Assembly: GCA_947683425.1 (NCBI GenBank)
Contig: CANTUQ010000078.1
Span: 1,180,001 to 1,244,000 of the forward strand
From: Excoecaria cochinchinensis
Lineage: Eukaryota > Streptophyta > Magnoliopsida > Malpighiales > Euphorbiaceae
DNA: 64,000 bases
Direction: 5' to 3'
Shown here: piece by piece, positions 34,862 through 45,018 of the stretch
Layout of the letters: every line of letters begins with the position of its first letter
Numbering within the stretch: the first letter of the stretch is position 1
Translations under genes and position numbers: made by a program
The notes under the pieces: generated by a model
Told to the model about the DNA's origin: nothing
The model's database searches: none
Seen by the model: only the letters and a program-made list of their open reading frames with translations

Positions 34862-36474
34862 TCTTCATCTACCAACATAGTCTCCTTCTTCTCTGGGAAC
34901 TTTAAAATTCCTTTATCGATTATATCTTGAATCACATTCTTGAATCCCCAACATAATTTGGTTTAATGACTCCAAGAATGATGGTACTTGCGATAAGTCT
35001 TCCCTTTTAATTCCTCCTTAATAGGAATTTTATGATCCACAGGTAAAGAAATAAACTTTTCCTTGAGGAGAAAATTAAATATTTCCTTAGTTTTTCCTAT
35101 TTTAAAGGAATATTGAATGTTGTTGGGCTGGTTTCTCTTCTTTTCATCCACTACTCTCACCAACAAAAGACATGTAAAAGATCCACTATTCACCAAATCA
35201 GCCACTATTGCTTCTGAATTATGAACATCTTAGAAATAAGTTCATATGGCTGCCTTTCTTCTACGAATGTCTTCCTTCAGAAGCTCCTCATATTCAGAAA
35301 CCTTTACAACCATTGTGTAGAAATCTCTAAACTCCATCCCTTGAAGCTTCTTCCTCAGTTCAATATCCACTCCTCTATGATCCATCTTTATGAAGTCTGT
35401 CTCTAGCAGAAAAAATTTACATCGGTTCCTCATCTTCTTAAACATGGCAATGAAGGTATTTGTTATTTCCCCAGCTCTCTAGGTCACCCTTAACAACTTT
35501 GCTACATATACCTCAAGTTCTGCCCTAAAGAACTGAGTGTAAACTGAGTGTAAGATTGTCTTTTCATTTCCTACCAAGTAAAAATTGAATTCCTAAGTAG
35601 AGTAGAAAACCAAGTGAATGCTACACCAGTGAAAGAATTAAGGAAAAGTCCAAGTTTGAAAAAGTTATAATTCTCATAGTTAGCCAACTCCCCATATTGT
35701 GTAGTGTGTGTAGTGAACTTAACAATATATTCTACAGTGGATTGACTATCTTCCCCAGAGAACAATGAGAAGTTTGGAATTTTGCATCCCTCGGGATAAG
35801 GATTTTCTCTATTCACCATATTAGGATAAGGATCTTGAAACTTTAGATGACCTATGTGTTTAAAGCCTAGTCCATATAATTCTTAAACCACCTGCCTCAC
35901 AGCTTTCATGTTAACTGGCAGATTTTGGGGAATCTGAGCAAAACCTCTTCCACCAAAATTTCTCCTTGGGGCTGGAGTAGAATTTAAACCATTTGTATCA
36001 TACATGAAGGGACGAATACTAGGATTAGCGGTTGTGTGAAAGTGATTGACAGACTGGCCATTAAAATGTCAACTTGCAAAAGTGTTAGCTCTCAGGAAAT
36101 AGAAGGAATCTCCTCCCTCTTGCGAGGTAGCTAGTAAGCCTCCCCATTGCCATTGTGATCTGCACTTCCCTAGGAATGCTCCATTTGTTGCCCTTCAAGT
36201 TCCCTCTGAGGACTTTGACCTCTTAAAGAGTCAGCTTCATCATTCCTGGTAGGCACATTCATTGCAACTACCTTACAAGTGCTTTCCAAAGTCTTGGATA
36301 CCTCCCTAGCCATTTTTATAGAAAGTCTATGTCAACTCCCTATAACAAAACGGTTTCCTTAATCTACACATTTTGAGGAACAGGAACTTCCCTAGCAACA
36401 CGCATGGCTGATGGTGCTTGTGAATTATTGGGAACTTCCTCAATCTAGGGATTGATACTCTTCTGTTTTACCAT
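34862..36474 (-). pseudogene. Gag of the Tat-lineage element, broken
   Basis: The minus-strand ATG at 36474 opens MVKQKSINP, then a stop. The best-preserved part (35571-35819) reads YPEGCKIPNFSLFSGEDSQS, ELANYENYNFFKLGLF and FTGVAFTWFSTLLRNSI, the recognised gag core of Tat elements. It continues with KKLQGMEFRDFYTMVVKVSEYEELL (35242-35445) and KEKFISLPVDHKIPIKEELK (34963-35205). Many stops and frame changes make it non-functional. Confidence 0.82.
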
Positions 36475-36874
36475 CTAAGATACATGTAGAGTGATCGGTG
36501 CTCAGCAAGTGTACTGAATCAACAGGTAATATAGCGAGTATAATTAAGACCCGCGAATATCGAACCCAAGGGAATATTGCATTAAGAATCAATTTGTTAA
36601 AATTATGCTAAAGAAAATCCCAAGTTGTTGTGTGAGTTTTTGGCTTTAAGAAATTAAATGATGAAATTACTAAATCGAGTGACTTCCTATTAAATAAAAA
36701 TTAGTAAAACTGTAATTAAATTAAATGAAAGCCTTGCTAAGGAATACCTATTATCCCCAATAATACCATGCAATTACTCTCACTAAACAAACACATATGC
36801 CAATTCAGTGAACAATCTAGCCTACGCCCTACCCTACCATTTTGGATTAAACTTCTCTAAATTATGCACCTACC
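36475..36874. other. Unassigned AT-rich sequence between Tat gag and CACTA
   Basis: There is no open frame or recognisable domain. It probably belongs to the Tat 5' leader or LTR, since it is directly upstream of gag on the minus strand. I see no clear TG...CA terminus or primer site. A short GGGTTCGA match on the minus strand near 36560 is not enough to call a tRNA-derived element. Confidence 0.35.
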
Positions 36875-37250
36875 CACTACAAAAAAAGGGTGAATTTGCG
36901 ACTGATTTTAGCGACTACAGCAATTAGTCGCTAATTTAGCGACTAATTTGTGACTGAAATGTGATTTATTCGTGAAACTGTCTGGAATTGCAATATAGCG
37001 ACTAAATGTAATATTAGTCGCTATTTTTTGCTGCGAAAAACTGGCGCTTTATTTAGCGACTAAAATAGCGACTGATATATGCAGTCGCTAAATTTGTAAA
37101 TTATATTGCGACTAATTAGCGACTAAAATTTCTATCGCAAATTGACTAAGAGAATTAGCGACAAATTAGCGAGGGAATTGGTCAGTAGCAAAATTTAAGT
37201 GATTTACAACTAAATAATTAGTCGCAAATTAGTCGCTAATTTTTTATTTG
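36875..37250. repeat. CACTA 5' terminus and subterminal repeats
   Basis: The terminus is followed by about ten copies, in both orientations, of motifs like TTAGCGACTAA and TTAGTCGCTAATTT within 350 bp. In En/Spm such subterminal motifs bind the TNPA protein during transposition; here that role is inferred by analogy. Confidence 0.85.
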
Positions 37251-38839
37251 TTTTCAGATCAAAAGTAACCTAAATCCCCAAAATCATTAAGTCCCAAATT
37301 AAGTGAAAAGGAAGTTTCGGAGAGAGCCTAAAATCGCCGATCCCCCTCCACCGGAAGCGGCGCATTCGATAGCTGGAGTGCTAATCGGCGAAAGGACCTC
37401 GGTGCTTTGATAGTTATTCACGGTTGATCAGTAAGTTTGGGTTAACTGCGACTGGAAGTAGGATTTCATTTTCCAGATTTGTGAAGGCTGTTCTATTTGC
37501 ATTTGGTTAGCGCAAAAGTGATCATTTTTTTTGATGTTTCAGGCGAGATTGGAGACGCGTAGGGAGCGAAGGAAGGAAGGAGGACAACAGATCAGAGTGT
37601 CTGGCAGCAGATCCTATTAGCGTGCATCTCAGCAGGGAAGAAGGTATGTTCAATGGCAGATATTTTTTGCTTCTTCTTTATTAGTAACCTTAAATCAAAC
37701 TATTTGTGATGTAATGTTTGGAATAAGTGTTTTGCCCGTAAAATATGCCCTGTAACCTGCTAGTTTGAAGGTCTGCTGCCTATGTTTCATTTTGTAATTT
37801 AGTTTATAGTTGATGAAGTTGAGAATATTTTGTAGGCAGTTGTATGATCCTTTTTCCAGTTTGGAATTTGTTTTGGTCTTGCTCTATTGTTGTATTTGTT
37901 ATTTGTGGTTTTTCCAAGTAGAAATTTGCTCTTCCTGGTCCTGGAGCAGATGTTTAAGCTATTTTACATCCAAATTTTACTATTAATACCATAATGTTTA
38001 AGATAATAATACAGCAAAATTTATTTATGTTTAATCATCTTCAAATGTTCAATTAAGAAGCAAAAGTAAAACTGAAAGAGGAGCATAATTATATAGATAG
38101 TAGTGTGTTATAATTAGACGAGTTGATATAGAACAAGTCAAGGTCAAAAAAAAAGGAAATATTGTTTAAGCATTCATGAACTTGCAATATATTTTTTAAT
38201 TTCTTAATTGTTTACATCGACAATGTAAGTGGAGTCTCTTCAATAAGTGAATGGAGTCTCTTCAATAAGTGAATGGAATATATTTTGGAATTAATAATAA
38301 GAGACATGGAAGCTGATTCTCTGTTTAAGTGGTGGATGCAATAACAATTTCATTAACCAATCATGCTCATGCTCATGAACATCCCCTATGCCAAATCATT
38401 GATCCATTTAAGTCAAACTTCAATAATATTGTTTACTGGTTATTCATACTAATCATAATTCATAACTCTAAACTTCTTAATAACACATTTCACCCAAAAA
38501 TTTGATCCTAATATATGGATTGATGACCCTGAAACTGGAAAATGCTAAAATCCTATTGCCTTTGGATAATAGGTTGATGCTTTTGGGCTTAGAGGTGCCC
38601 TTTCTTGTGGCCTTTACCTCCTTACCAAAATCAACATGCAAGCCAACCCAGACAATCACCAACCAGATTATTAAAACCAAAAAAAAAGTATTTTAAATAT
38701 AAACATGATCTGATGTTTAGAAGATAAAGCAATTGATGAAGTAATAAACATGATTGATGCTATGATTATTTTATTTTGCTGTTGAGACATGTGATTCATG
38801 CTGGGGGATTCATATGTGTTGTAATTTAATATATGTATG

Positions 38840-38876
<37 letters not shown>

Positions 38877-38972
38877 CTTTTATTGGAAAATTGTGTATCT
38901 TTCAATTAGAATCCCCCGCAATGGATACCACATAATCTTTTTTAAGAGTTAAGACATAACAAACATCATTAA
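37251..38972 (+). other. CACTA leader: probable untranslated exons and intron
   Basis: The GC-richer stretch 37310-37432 and the stretch 37544-37640, bordered by a GTTTCAG|G acceptor and a GAAG|GTATG donor, look like spliced 5' untranslated exons. The rest is AT-rich intron-like sequence with a TA microsatellite (38843-38875). No protein domain is visible. F is inserted at its right end (duplication ATTAA). Confidence 0.45.
38843..38875. repeat. TA dinucleotide microsatellite
   Basis: About 33 bp of AT repeats preceded by ATGT repeats, in the CACTA leader. Confidence 0.9.
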
Positions 38973-41174
38973 TGTAACGCCCCCACCGCCGCTGCCCCCG
39001 TTGGAAGGGCGCCGGCAGAAGCGCTACCCGACGCTCACTCACAACATACATACAGAATTCACTAAACATCAAAGGGCAGAAATATATACACAGCTCAAGA
39101 GTCACTATATGTATAATAACACTGAAACAGAAAACATGAAGCAATGATCATAATCAAAATCATGCAATAATTAGAACACTTCACTAATCACATACTAGAC
39201 ACTTAACACAATAGCCTGAATTCAATGGTGGAGGATACGGGAACACGGCACGGGAGACCGAAGCCTCAAAAATAGTTTTAATACCCGAAGGTAGCGCGAG
39301 AGACCGGAGTCTCAAAACATTTTATTACTGCACGGAAGATGACCATCTCGGAGGTCAACCGCTTCGCCCAAACAGGGCGGACACGGGCAGCTGCACTCAC
39401 TAACCCTTCTTAAGCATGCTTAATTATCCAATACCTTGACACTTCAGGCTCGACAATACATTCACTCACACGACAATACACGATCAAAACAAGGTTCAAC
39501 TCAAGATTCTATCATCAAATAAATTCATAATTAAGACACTGGTACCAAGATATCACGAGTCATAAGCACAAACATATTTCATTCAATAGTGAGAAACCGT
39601 GCAAAGCGGAACAAAAGAAGCACATTCAGAAAACAGGGCAAGCAGGAAGGCCCTCTGTCGCGCTCGGGACAGAGCACGGGACACCTCCTTGCGAGCTCGC
39701 GCCAGAAGGCCTGCTCGCGACGAAGCACTTAGGCAGATTCGCGCAACCAAGCTCTATCGCGCTCGCGACAACGTCGCGATCGCGACAGAGACCAGTTCCT
39801 TCCTCCTCGCGTGCACGCTCTGCAGCATGCTCGCGCGGAGGACTCGGCTAAATAGCTCTCTGTCGTGGTCGCGACAACATCGCGATCGCGACAGAGCGCT
39901 TTACAAGAACAAGGGCCAAATCCGCACTCTGTCGCGCTCGCAAAAACGTCGCGATCGCGACAGAGCCCAGATTCGCCCAAAATCTGCACTTTTCCTACTC
40001 TTTTCACACACAATTCTACATACATGCAAACAACATATGCAAACACTCACCTCAAGCCTCCTGCACATCAACGCTTCATTCTCAAGCCACATAAACACAT
40101 TTTACACAATAATCAACCATCAATTCATCAAGGATTCTCTCTCTACCAAGCTCAAAATTCAATAACATAGCATGCTCATGTTCCAAAAACACAAACTATC
40201 CTCACTATATCACTAACATTTTACTATAAATCACTACTTAATTTAAACATGTATTCATCTAACAAAACACTAAAGGTTACAGTGATCTGCAATCACAACA
40301 TAGAATTGATCCAAGGAGAAATTAGGGAAAAAAGCATTATCAACAAACACAGCTCCCAAACACATACACACACTCAAAAATGCAGCTCCCAAACCTGGAA
40401 ATCGCAGCTTCAAACCGAGGCCCTCACGAGTCCGCTTTCTCTTTTCCCTTGCTCTTTCTTCTAGCTTCCGATTCTTGCACAAACCCAATCAAAACCCACT
40501 CAAATCAAACCCGAATTCCACAATCAAAAACAGAAAAAGAAGGAGAAGAGAAGAACCGAAAAACCAAAGAACTTCAGACCACTTACCTTCAAAACCCCAA
40601 CTCAAAGCTCAAGAAGACACAAGAGGAAAGGAGATGTGAGCAGAAAAATGGAAGCAAGAGAGAGAGAACGGGAAAGAAGAAGAAAAGAGAAAGAAGTGAG
40701 CTAGCTTCCACGGGAAGCTAGGAAAATTCTGCCCCTCCCTTCCCTCTCTCCTACTTTTCATTTAATGCTCACCAACCCCTTGCCACTTGTCACAATCTTA
40801 GCAAATCAAGCCTTCCCACTTTGACTTAACCACTTATGGCACCATACCCTACACACACACTAACTTCTCCTACACAAATATCTTCCAATGCACCAAACTC
40901 AACTCACACCAAAATATTTCTCATAACCTACTTATCATCCAAGGCACCATGCACAAAAACCACACAATAAAATTCCTAAGTCCGCTTATATCCTACTCCC
41001 ATACACTATAAGCACACCATAACATTTCCTTCACTTAACTTATTACTTAATTAATTAATTCCTTAACAAATAATTTCTTCTTATCCAAATTTTCTCTTAC
41101 TCAAATTACGAAATTACCCTTACTTTACCGACTTATCACGCAGACTCCGACGAGGCCCTTTTTGGGTTGTTACA
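38973..41174 (-). repeat. LTR 1 of F
   Basis: It runs from TGTAACGCCCCCACCGCC to TTTGGGTTGTTACA. It contains the palindrome TTAAGCATGCTTAA (39410-39423), hairpins such as GAGACcGGAGTCTC and GCCC...GGGC (39300-39390), and a CpG-rich cluster (39655-39968) with three large snap-back palindromes. A 188-residue open frame across the cluster (39599-40165) is a repeat artefact. Confidence 0.9.
39655..39968. repeat. CpG-rich palindrome cluster in F LTR 1
   Basis: Three large palindromes lie at about 39752-39791, 39857-39898 and 39927-39966. In each, CTCTGTCGCGCTCGCGAC (or a close variant) faces its near-complement across a 3-4-nt loop such as AAC. The arms are about 18 nt with one or two mismatches. 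Each arm also contains the smaller palindrome TCGCGATCGCGA or a close variant. Confidence 0.85.
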
Positions 41175-41176
41175 AT

Positions 41177-41187
41177 CACTCCCCCTT
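41177..41187 (-). promoter_or_regulatory. Polypurine tract of F, copy 1
   Basis: The minus strand reads AAGGGGGAGTG next to LTR 1, preceded by GACGAAATTTCTTT. The second copy is at about 47445-47456 with the same sequence. Confidence 0.75.
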
Positions 41188-41256
41188 AAAGAAATTTCGT
41201 CCTCAAAATTTTCCCGCTAATCACTTAAATCCAACAACCCAAAACTCAAAACCAAC

Positions 41257-42458
41257 TTAACAAAAGCTAGAACACAACTTACCGGAAGGTCTTGCTCGAT
41301 CTGCTGCATCCTCTCCTATCAAGGCGTATACTCGCGGGCGCGCATACACTTCTTCGGTTTGCGGCTTCTGCACTGTCTCTGACGGCGCTTGAGAAGGTCG
41401 TCCACTGGCTCTACCACTCTGGTTCCCTCTCGCTCTCTGACCACTTGCTCTACTCTCGGGGTTGACCCTGAAGCTCTCTTCGATCCGGACAATTTGCCAC
41501 CATATGCTCTTGGCTGCCACATCTAAAGCACGCTCCAGAGATCCTTCTACACTCGCCCCAATAGCGCTTATGGCAATGCTCACACTCCGGGATCGCACTT
41601 CCTTTGCTAGAAGGTGGCGCTACACTCCCAACTTCTAAACGTACCGGAACCGAACTCTTCACACCCTGGCCACTCGGAACTTCTCTCGACTTCTTACCAC
41701 TTCCTATCCCACCATCCAGTTCCTCTTGCTCTCGTTCTCTGCTTGATCACCTCAGATTCCTCTAACTTCATTGCCGCTGCCACAAGCTGATAATACCCCA
41801 CTGGTTGCAAGACTGTCATTGCCGATAAAGGACCTCTGATCACCTCATGCAGTCCCTCTTGGAAATGCCTACATCTGAACTCATCCGTCAACAACTGCTC
41901 AGGCACATACTTACTCAACCGGTTGAATTCCTTATCATACTCACTCACGGTCATACCCCGCTACTTCAGACTAATGAACTCTCTCCACTTGGCATCCTGA
42001 TATGCCTTCGTCACATACTTCTGCTCAAATTCTTGCTTGAAGAATTCCCAAGTCAGCTCGGCTGGTCGTTGAGGATTTCGCATCACAAGTTCCCACCAAT
42101 CATATGCTGACCCTTGAAGCAACGACACTGGACAAAGCACCCTCTGGTCTGCAGGACATCTAATCTCTTGCAAAATCCGACCTACCCTCTTAAGCCAAAA
42201 CTCGGCCACATCAGATTGATCCATAGCAGTCCCATTAAAGTCTTCTGCTCCTCTCTTTCTTAATAACTCAGTCGGAGCCTTAGGAGCAGTCAACCTCTCA
42301 ACCAACTGGAGTAAACCTTGCACTAGGACTGGATTCTCAAGACCTAAACCCATACCAGGAACCTCTTCTTGCTGACGCTGCGGAGCAGGTTGCCCACCTC
42401 TCACTACACTCGCACTACCAACCGTCTCACCCACGTTCTCACTTGGATCAGACTCCAT
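41257..42458 (-). pseudogene. Gag copy 1 of element F
   Basis: It starts at 42458 (MESDPSENVGETVG) and ends at 41257. The retrotransposon gag domain (about residues 60-230) reads AEDFNGTAMDQSDVAEFWLK, LLQGSAYDWWELV, TWEFFKQEFEQKYV and YDKEFNRLSKYVPEQLL. Then come two zinc-binding motifs, CEHCHKRYWGEC (His replaced by Tyr) and CFRCGSQEHMVANC (intact), and a basic tail ending before the LTR with no protease or RT. Breaks are a stop after the ISLK block (about 41961) and a small deletion with frameshift near 41735. Gag would coat element RNA. Confidence 0.87.
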
Positions 42459-42571
42459 CTAGACACTACACAAGACAAGACACATCTGCATTAGGCCACG
42501 ACACAAAACCGACTCGCATGCAAAGACTCGACACACAACAAACAAAGACAACCAGAACCGCCTAAACCGGC

Positions 42572-42583
42572 GCTCTGATACCA
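42572..42583 (-). promoter_or_regulatory. Primer binding site of F, copy 1
   Basis: The minus strand reads TGGTATCAGAGC, a perfect match to the initiator Met tRNA primer site, 5 nt inside LTR 2. The second internal region has TGTTATCAGAGC (48849-48860), with one mismatch. Confidence 0.88.
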
Positions 42584-44220
42584 AAGCCTGTAATGCCCCC
42601 ACCGCCGCTGCCCCCGTTGGAAGGGCGCCGGTGGAAGCGCTACCCGACGCTCACTCACAACATACATACAGAATTCACTAAACATCAGAGGGCAGAAATA
42701 TATACACAGCTCAAGAGTCACTATATGTATAATAACACTGAAACAGAAAACATGAAGCAATGATCATAATCAGAATCATGCAATAATTAGAACACTTCAC
42801 TAATCACATACTAGACACTTAACACAATAGCCTGAATTCAATAGTGGAGGATACGGGAACACGGTACGGGAGACCAAAGCCTCAAAAATAGTTTTAATAA
42901 CCGAAGGTAGCGCGAGAGACCGGAGTCTCAAAACATTTTATCACTACACGGAAGATGACCATCTCGGAGGTCAACCGCTTCGCCCAAACGGGGCGGACAC
43001 GGGCAGCTGCACTCACTAACCCTTCTTAAGCATGCTTAATTATCCAATACCTTGACACTTCAGGCTCGACAATACATTCACTCACACGACAATACACGAT
43101 CAAAACAAGGTGCAACTCAAGATTCTATCATTAAATAAATTCATAATTAAGACACTGGTACCAAGATATCACGAGTCATAAGCACAAACATATTTCATGC
43201 AATAGTGAGAAACCGTGCAAAGCAGAATAAAAGAAGCACATTCAGAAAACAGGGCAAGCAGGAAGGGCCTCTGTTGCGATCGCGACAATGTCACGCTCGC
43301 GACAGAGCACGGGACACCTCCTCGCGAGCTCGTGCCAGAAGGCCTGCTCGCGACGAAGCACTTAGGCAGATTCGTGCAACCGAGCTTTGTCGCGCTCGCG
43401 ACAACTTTCGCGATCGTGACAGAGACCAGTTCCTTCCTCCTCGGGCGCACGCTCGGCAGCATGCTCGCGCGGAGGACTCGGCTAAATAGCTCTCTGTCGC
43501 GATCGCGACTGTAACACCCCTTACCCATACTCAGGCGATCCCATCCGATAAGGAGTGAGATGCCGTAGGAGTAAAGATGCCACCACACAGATACATAATA
43601 CACGTACACTCACCATAATCATACATAACAAAATACAAGGTAATTTAAAACTTTACAAGACCATTCATAAAAGCTGATCATGCATTAATATAATAGAAGC
43701 ATTACATTACTGTTCTGATCAACTGAGAGATATAAAAGATAATTACAAATCCCAAAATTACATATACAAAAGCGGAAGCTATTACAAAATCATAAGAGAG
43801 TTCTATACAAAAAGAATCATAAAGCTACAAAAATAAGCCCTACACTAAGACCCTGCTGTGTTGGCTTCGATGGCGACGACTCTCCCAAAAGCAACTCCTT
43901 CCGCACCTGCACGGGTAAACACACCGTGCTAAGCGATAAACGCTTAGTGGGGAAACACACATATAGCATAACGACAACCATTCACAATGGTCGTCAAGGC
44001 AATTCACATGCGTACTTCATGTACAAACGATAATCATGTCATGACAATAATAATAAACTCATGCTCACATACATAAAGCCATTCATCAGAAGATTCATAA
44101 CAATAATCATATTCTCATAACAGATTACATTTTCACCATTGAATCCATAAGGATACCATATGTTTCCCATATAACAATTCATACAAACACCTGCTGACCC
44201 GAGGGAGTGGATAACGAGTA

Positions 44221-44280
44221 TACGGACAGTACTTTACGGGTACGAGCCGGTACGGACAGTACTTTACGGGTACGAGCCGA
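44221..44280. repeat. Two-copy 30-bp tandem repeat in LTR G
   Basis: Units 44221-44250 and 44251-44280, both starting TACGGACAGTACTTTACGGG, differ only at the last base. E has a diverged two-copy version (about 60355-60405), so the duplication predates both copies. Confidence 0.85.
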
Positions 44281-44647
44281 TAAAACGAATTTTCATTTAG
44301 CTTTTACAAAACATTACAAAGGGGGATCTTAAACAAGATCCTTTCGGATAAGGGTTCGCGAGGAACCATTCGAGGACCTGATCGGGGTCCAAACAGAAAA
44401 CAGAAGCTGCAGCAAGGACTCTATTAGGCATGCCTAACTATCCACTTACTAGACTCTAGCAGGTCATACATAAACCATTCAATCCATTTCATAACTTCTA
44501 AAATCATCATCATCAAATGAGCATAATCATACCATAGTTACACTTGCATATTATTTATAGAATACCAAGCATAAATCTCATAATTGCTAAAGAAAACTGA
44601 AGTTCAAGCCACAAGGAATGAAGGCAAACTCATTCAGCAAACAGAGG

Positions 44648-45018
44648 ACTGTCGCGCTCGCGACAGAGACCAAAGTCTCTTCGCTGCATGCGTGCGACGG
44701 ATTTCGTGACCGCAAGGAGGACGAAAGGGCCAGGCTCTATCGCGCTCGCGACGTTCGTCGCGATCGCGACAGAGGACGATTGATGCTGTCGCGGGCTCGC
44801 GACGGGTCGCATGCTCGTGGTAGCACTTGGCCAACAATACGCTCTGTCGCGATCGCGACAGTCGTCGCGGTCGCGACAGAGAGTACAAAACACTTCGGCT
44901 GTCGCGGGCTCGCGACAGATGTCACGTGCTCGCGACGGCGAAGCTCCCAACACCGCTCTCTGTCGCGATCGCGATAGCGTCGGGACTTCGAAAATCTGCA
45001 GAAATTCTGCAGATTTTC
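44648..45018. repeat. CpG-rich palindrome cluster and 29-bp palindrome in LTR G
   Basis: One snap-back pairs CTCTGTCGCGATCGCGAC with GTCGCGGTCGCGACAGAG across AGTC (about 44840-44880); the only mismatch is a wobble-type T/G. The cluster ends with an AT-richer palindrome at 44990-45018: a 14-nt arm GAAAATCTGCAGAA, one central A, then the exact complement. Open frames of about 110 residues on both strands here are artefacts. Confidence 0.85.

Larger units (their letters stand above)
1..36474 (-). mobile_element. Old Tat-lineage Ty3/gypsy element, split by nested LTRs
   Basis: This is the host layer of the left half, read on the minus strand. The gag side lies at 34862-36474 and the pol side at 1-3412. 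The two halves join cleanly when 3413-34856 and one copy of the ATGGA duplication are removed. The coding order is gag, protease, reverse transcriptase, RNase H, then a second RNase H-like domain at the left edge. Dual RNase H is a known hallmark of the Tat group. Every domain has stops and frameshifts, so it cannot be autonomous. Integrase and the 3' LTR would lie left of the window. I could not identify the 5' LTR with confidence. Confidence 0.85.

Noticed and set aside
36500..36570. Possible tRNA-derived SINE (GGGTTCGA on the minus strand)
   Set aside because: Only a partial B-box-like match; no A box at the right distance, no tail and no flanking duplication found.
37310..37640. Captured host gene exon inside the CACTA element
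   Set aside because: GC-richer and exon-like with splice signals, but no long frame or domain. An untranslated leader is the simpler reading.
39599..40165. A 188-residue Arg/Ala/Asp-rich open frame, with similar ones at 49482-50042, 44618-44977, 43169-43609 and 59502-59873, on both strands
   Set aside because: They lie in the CpG palindrome clusters of LTRs. TCGCGA repeats encode Arg/Ser/Asp in several frames on both strands. There is no conserved start, and each is broken differently between LTR copies.
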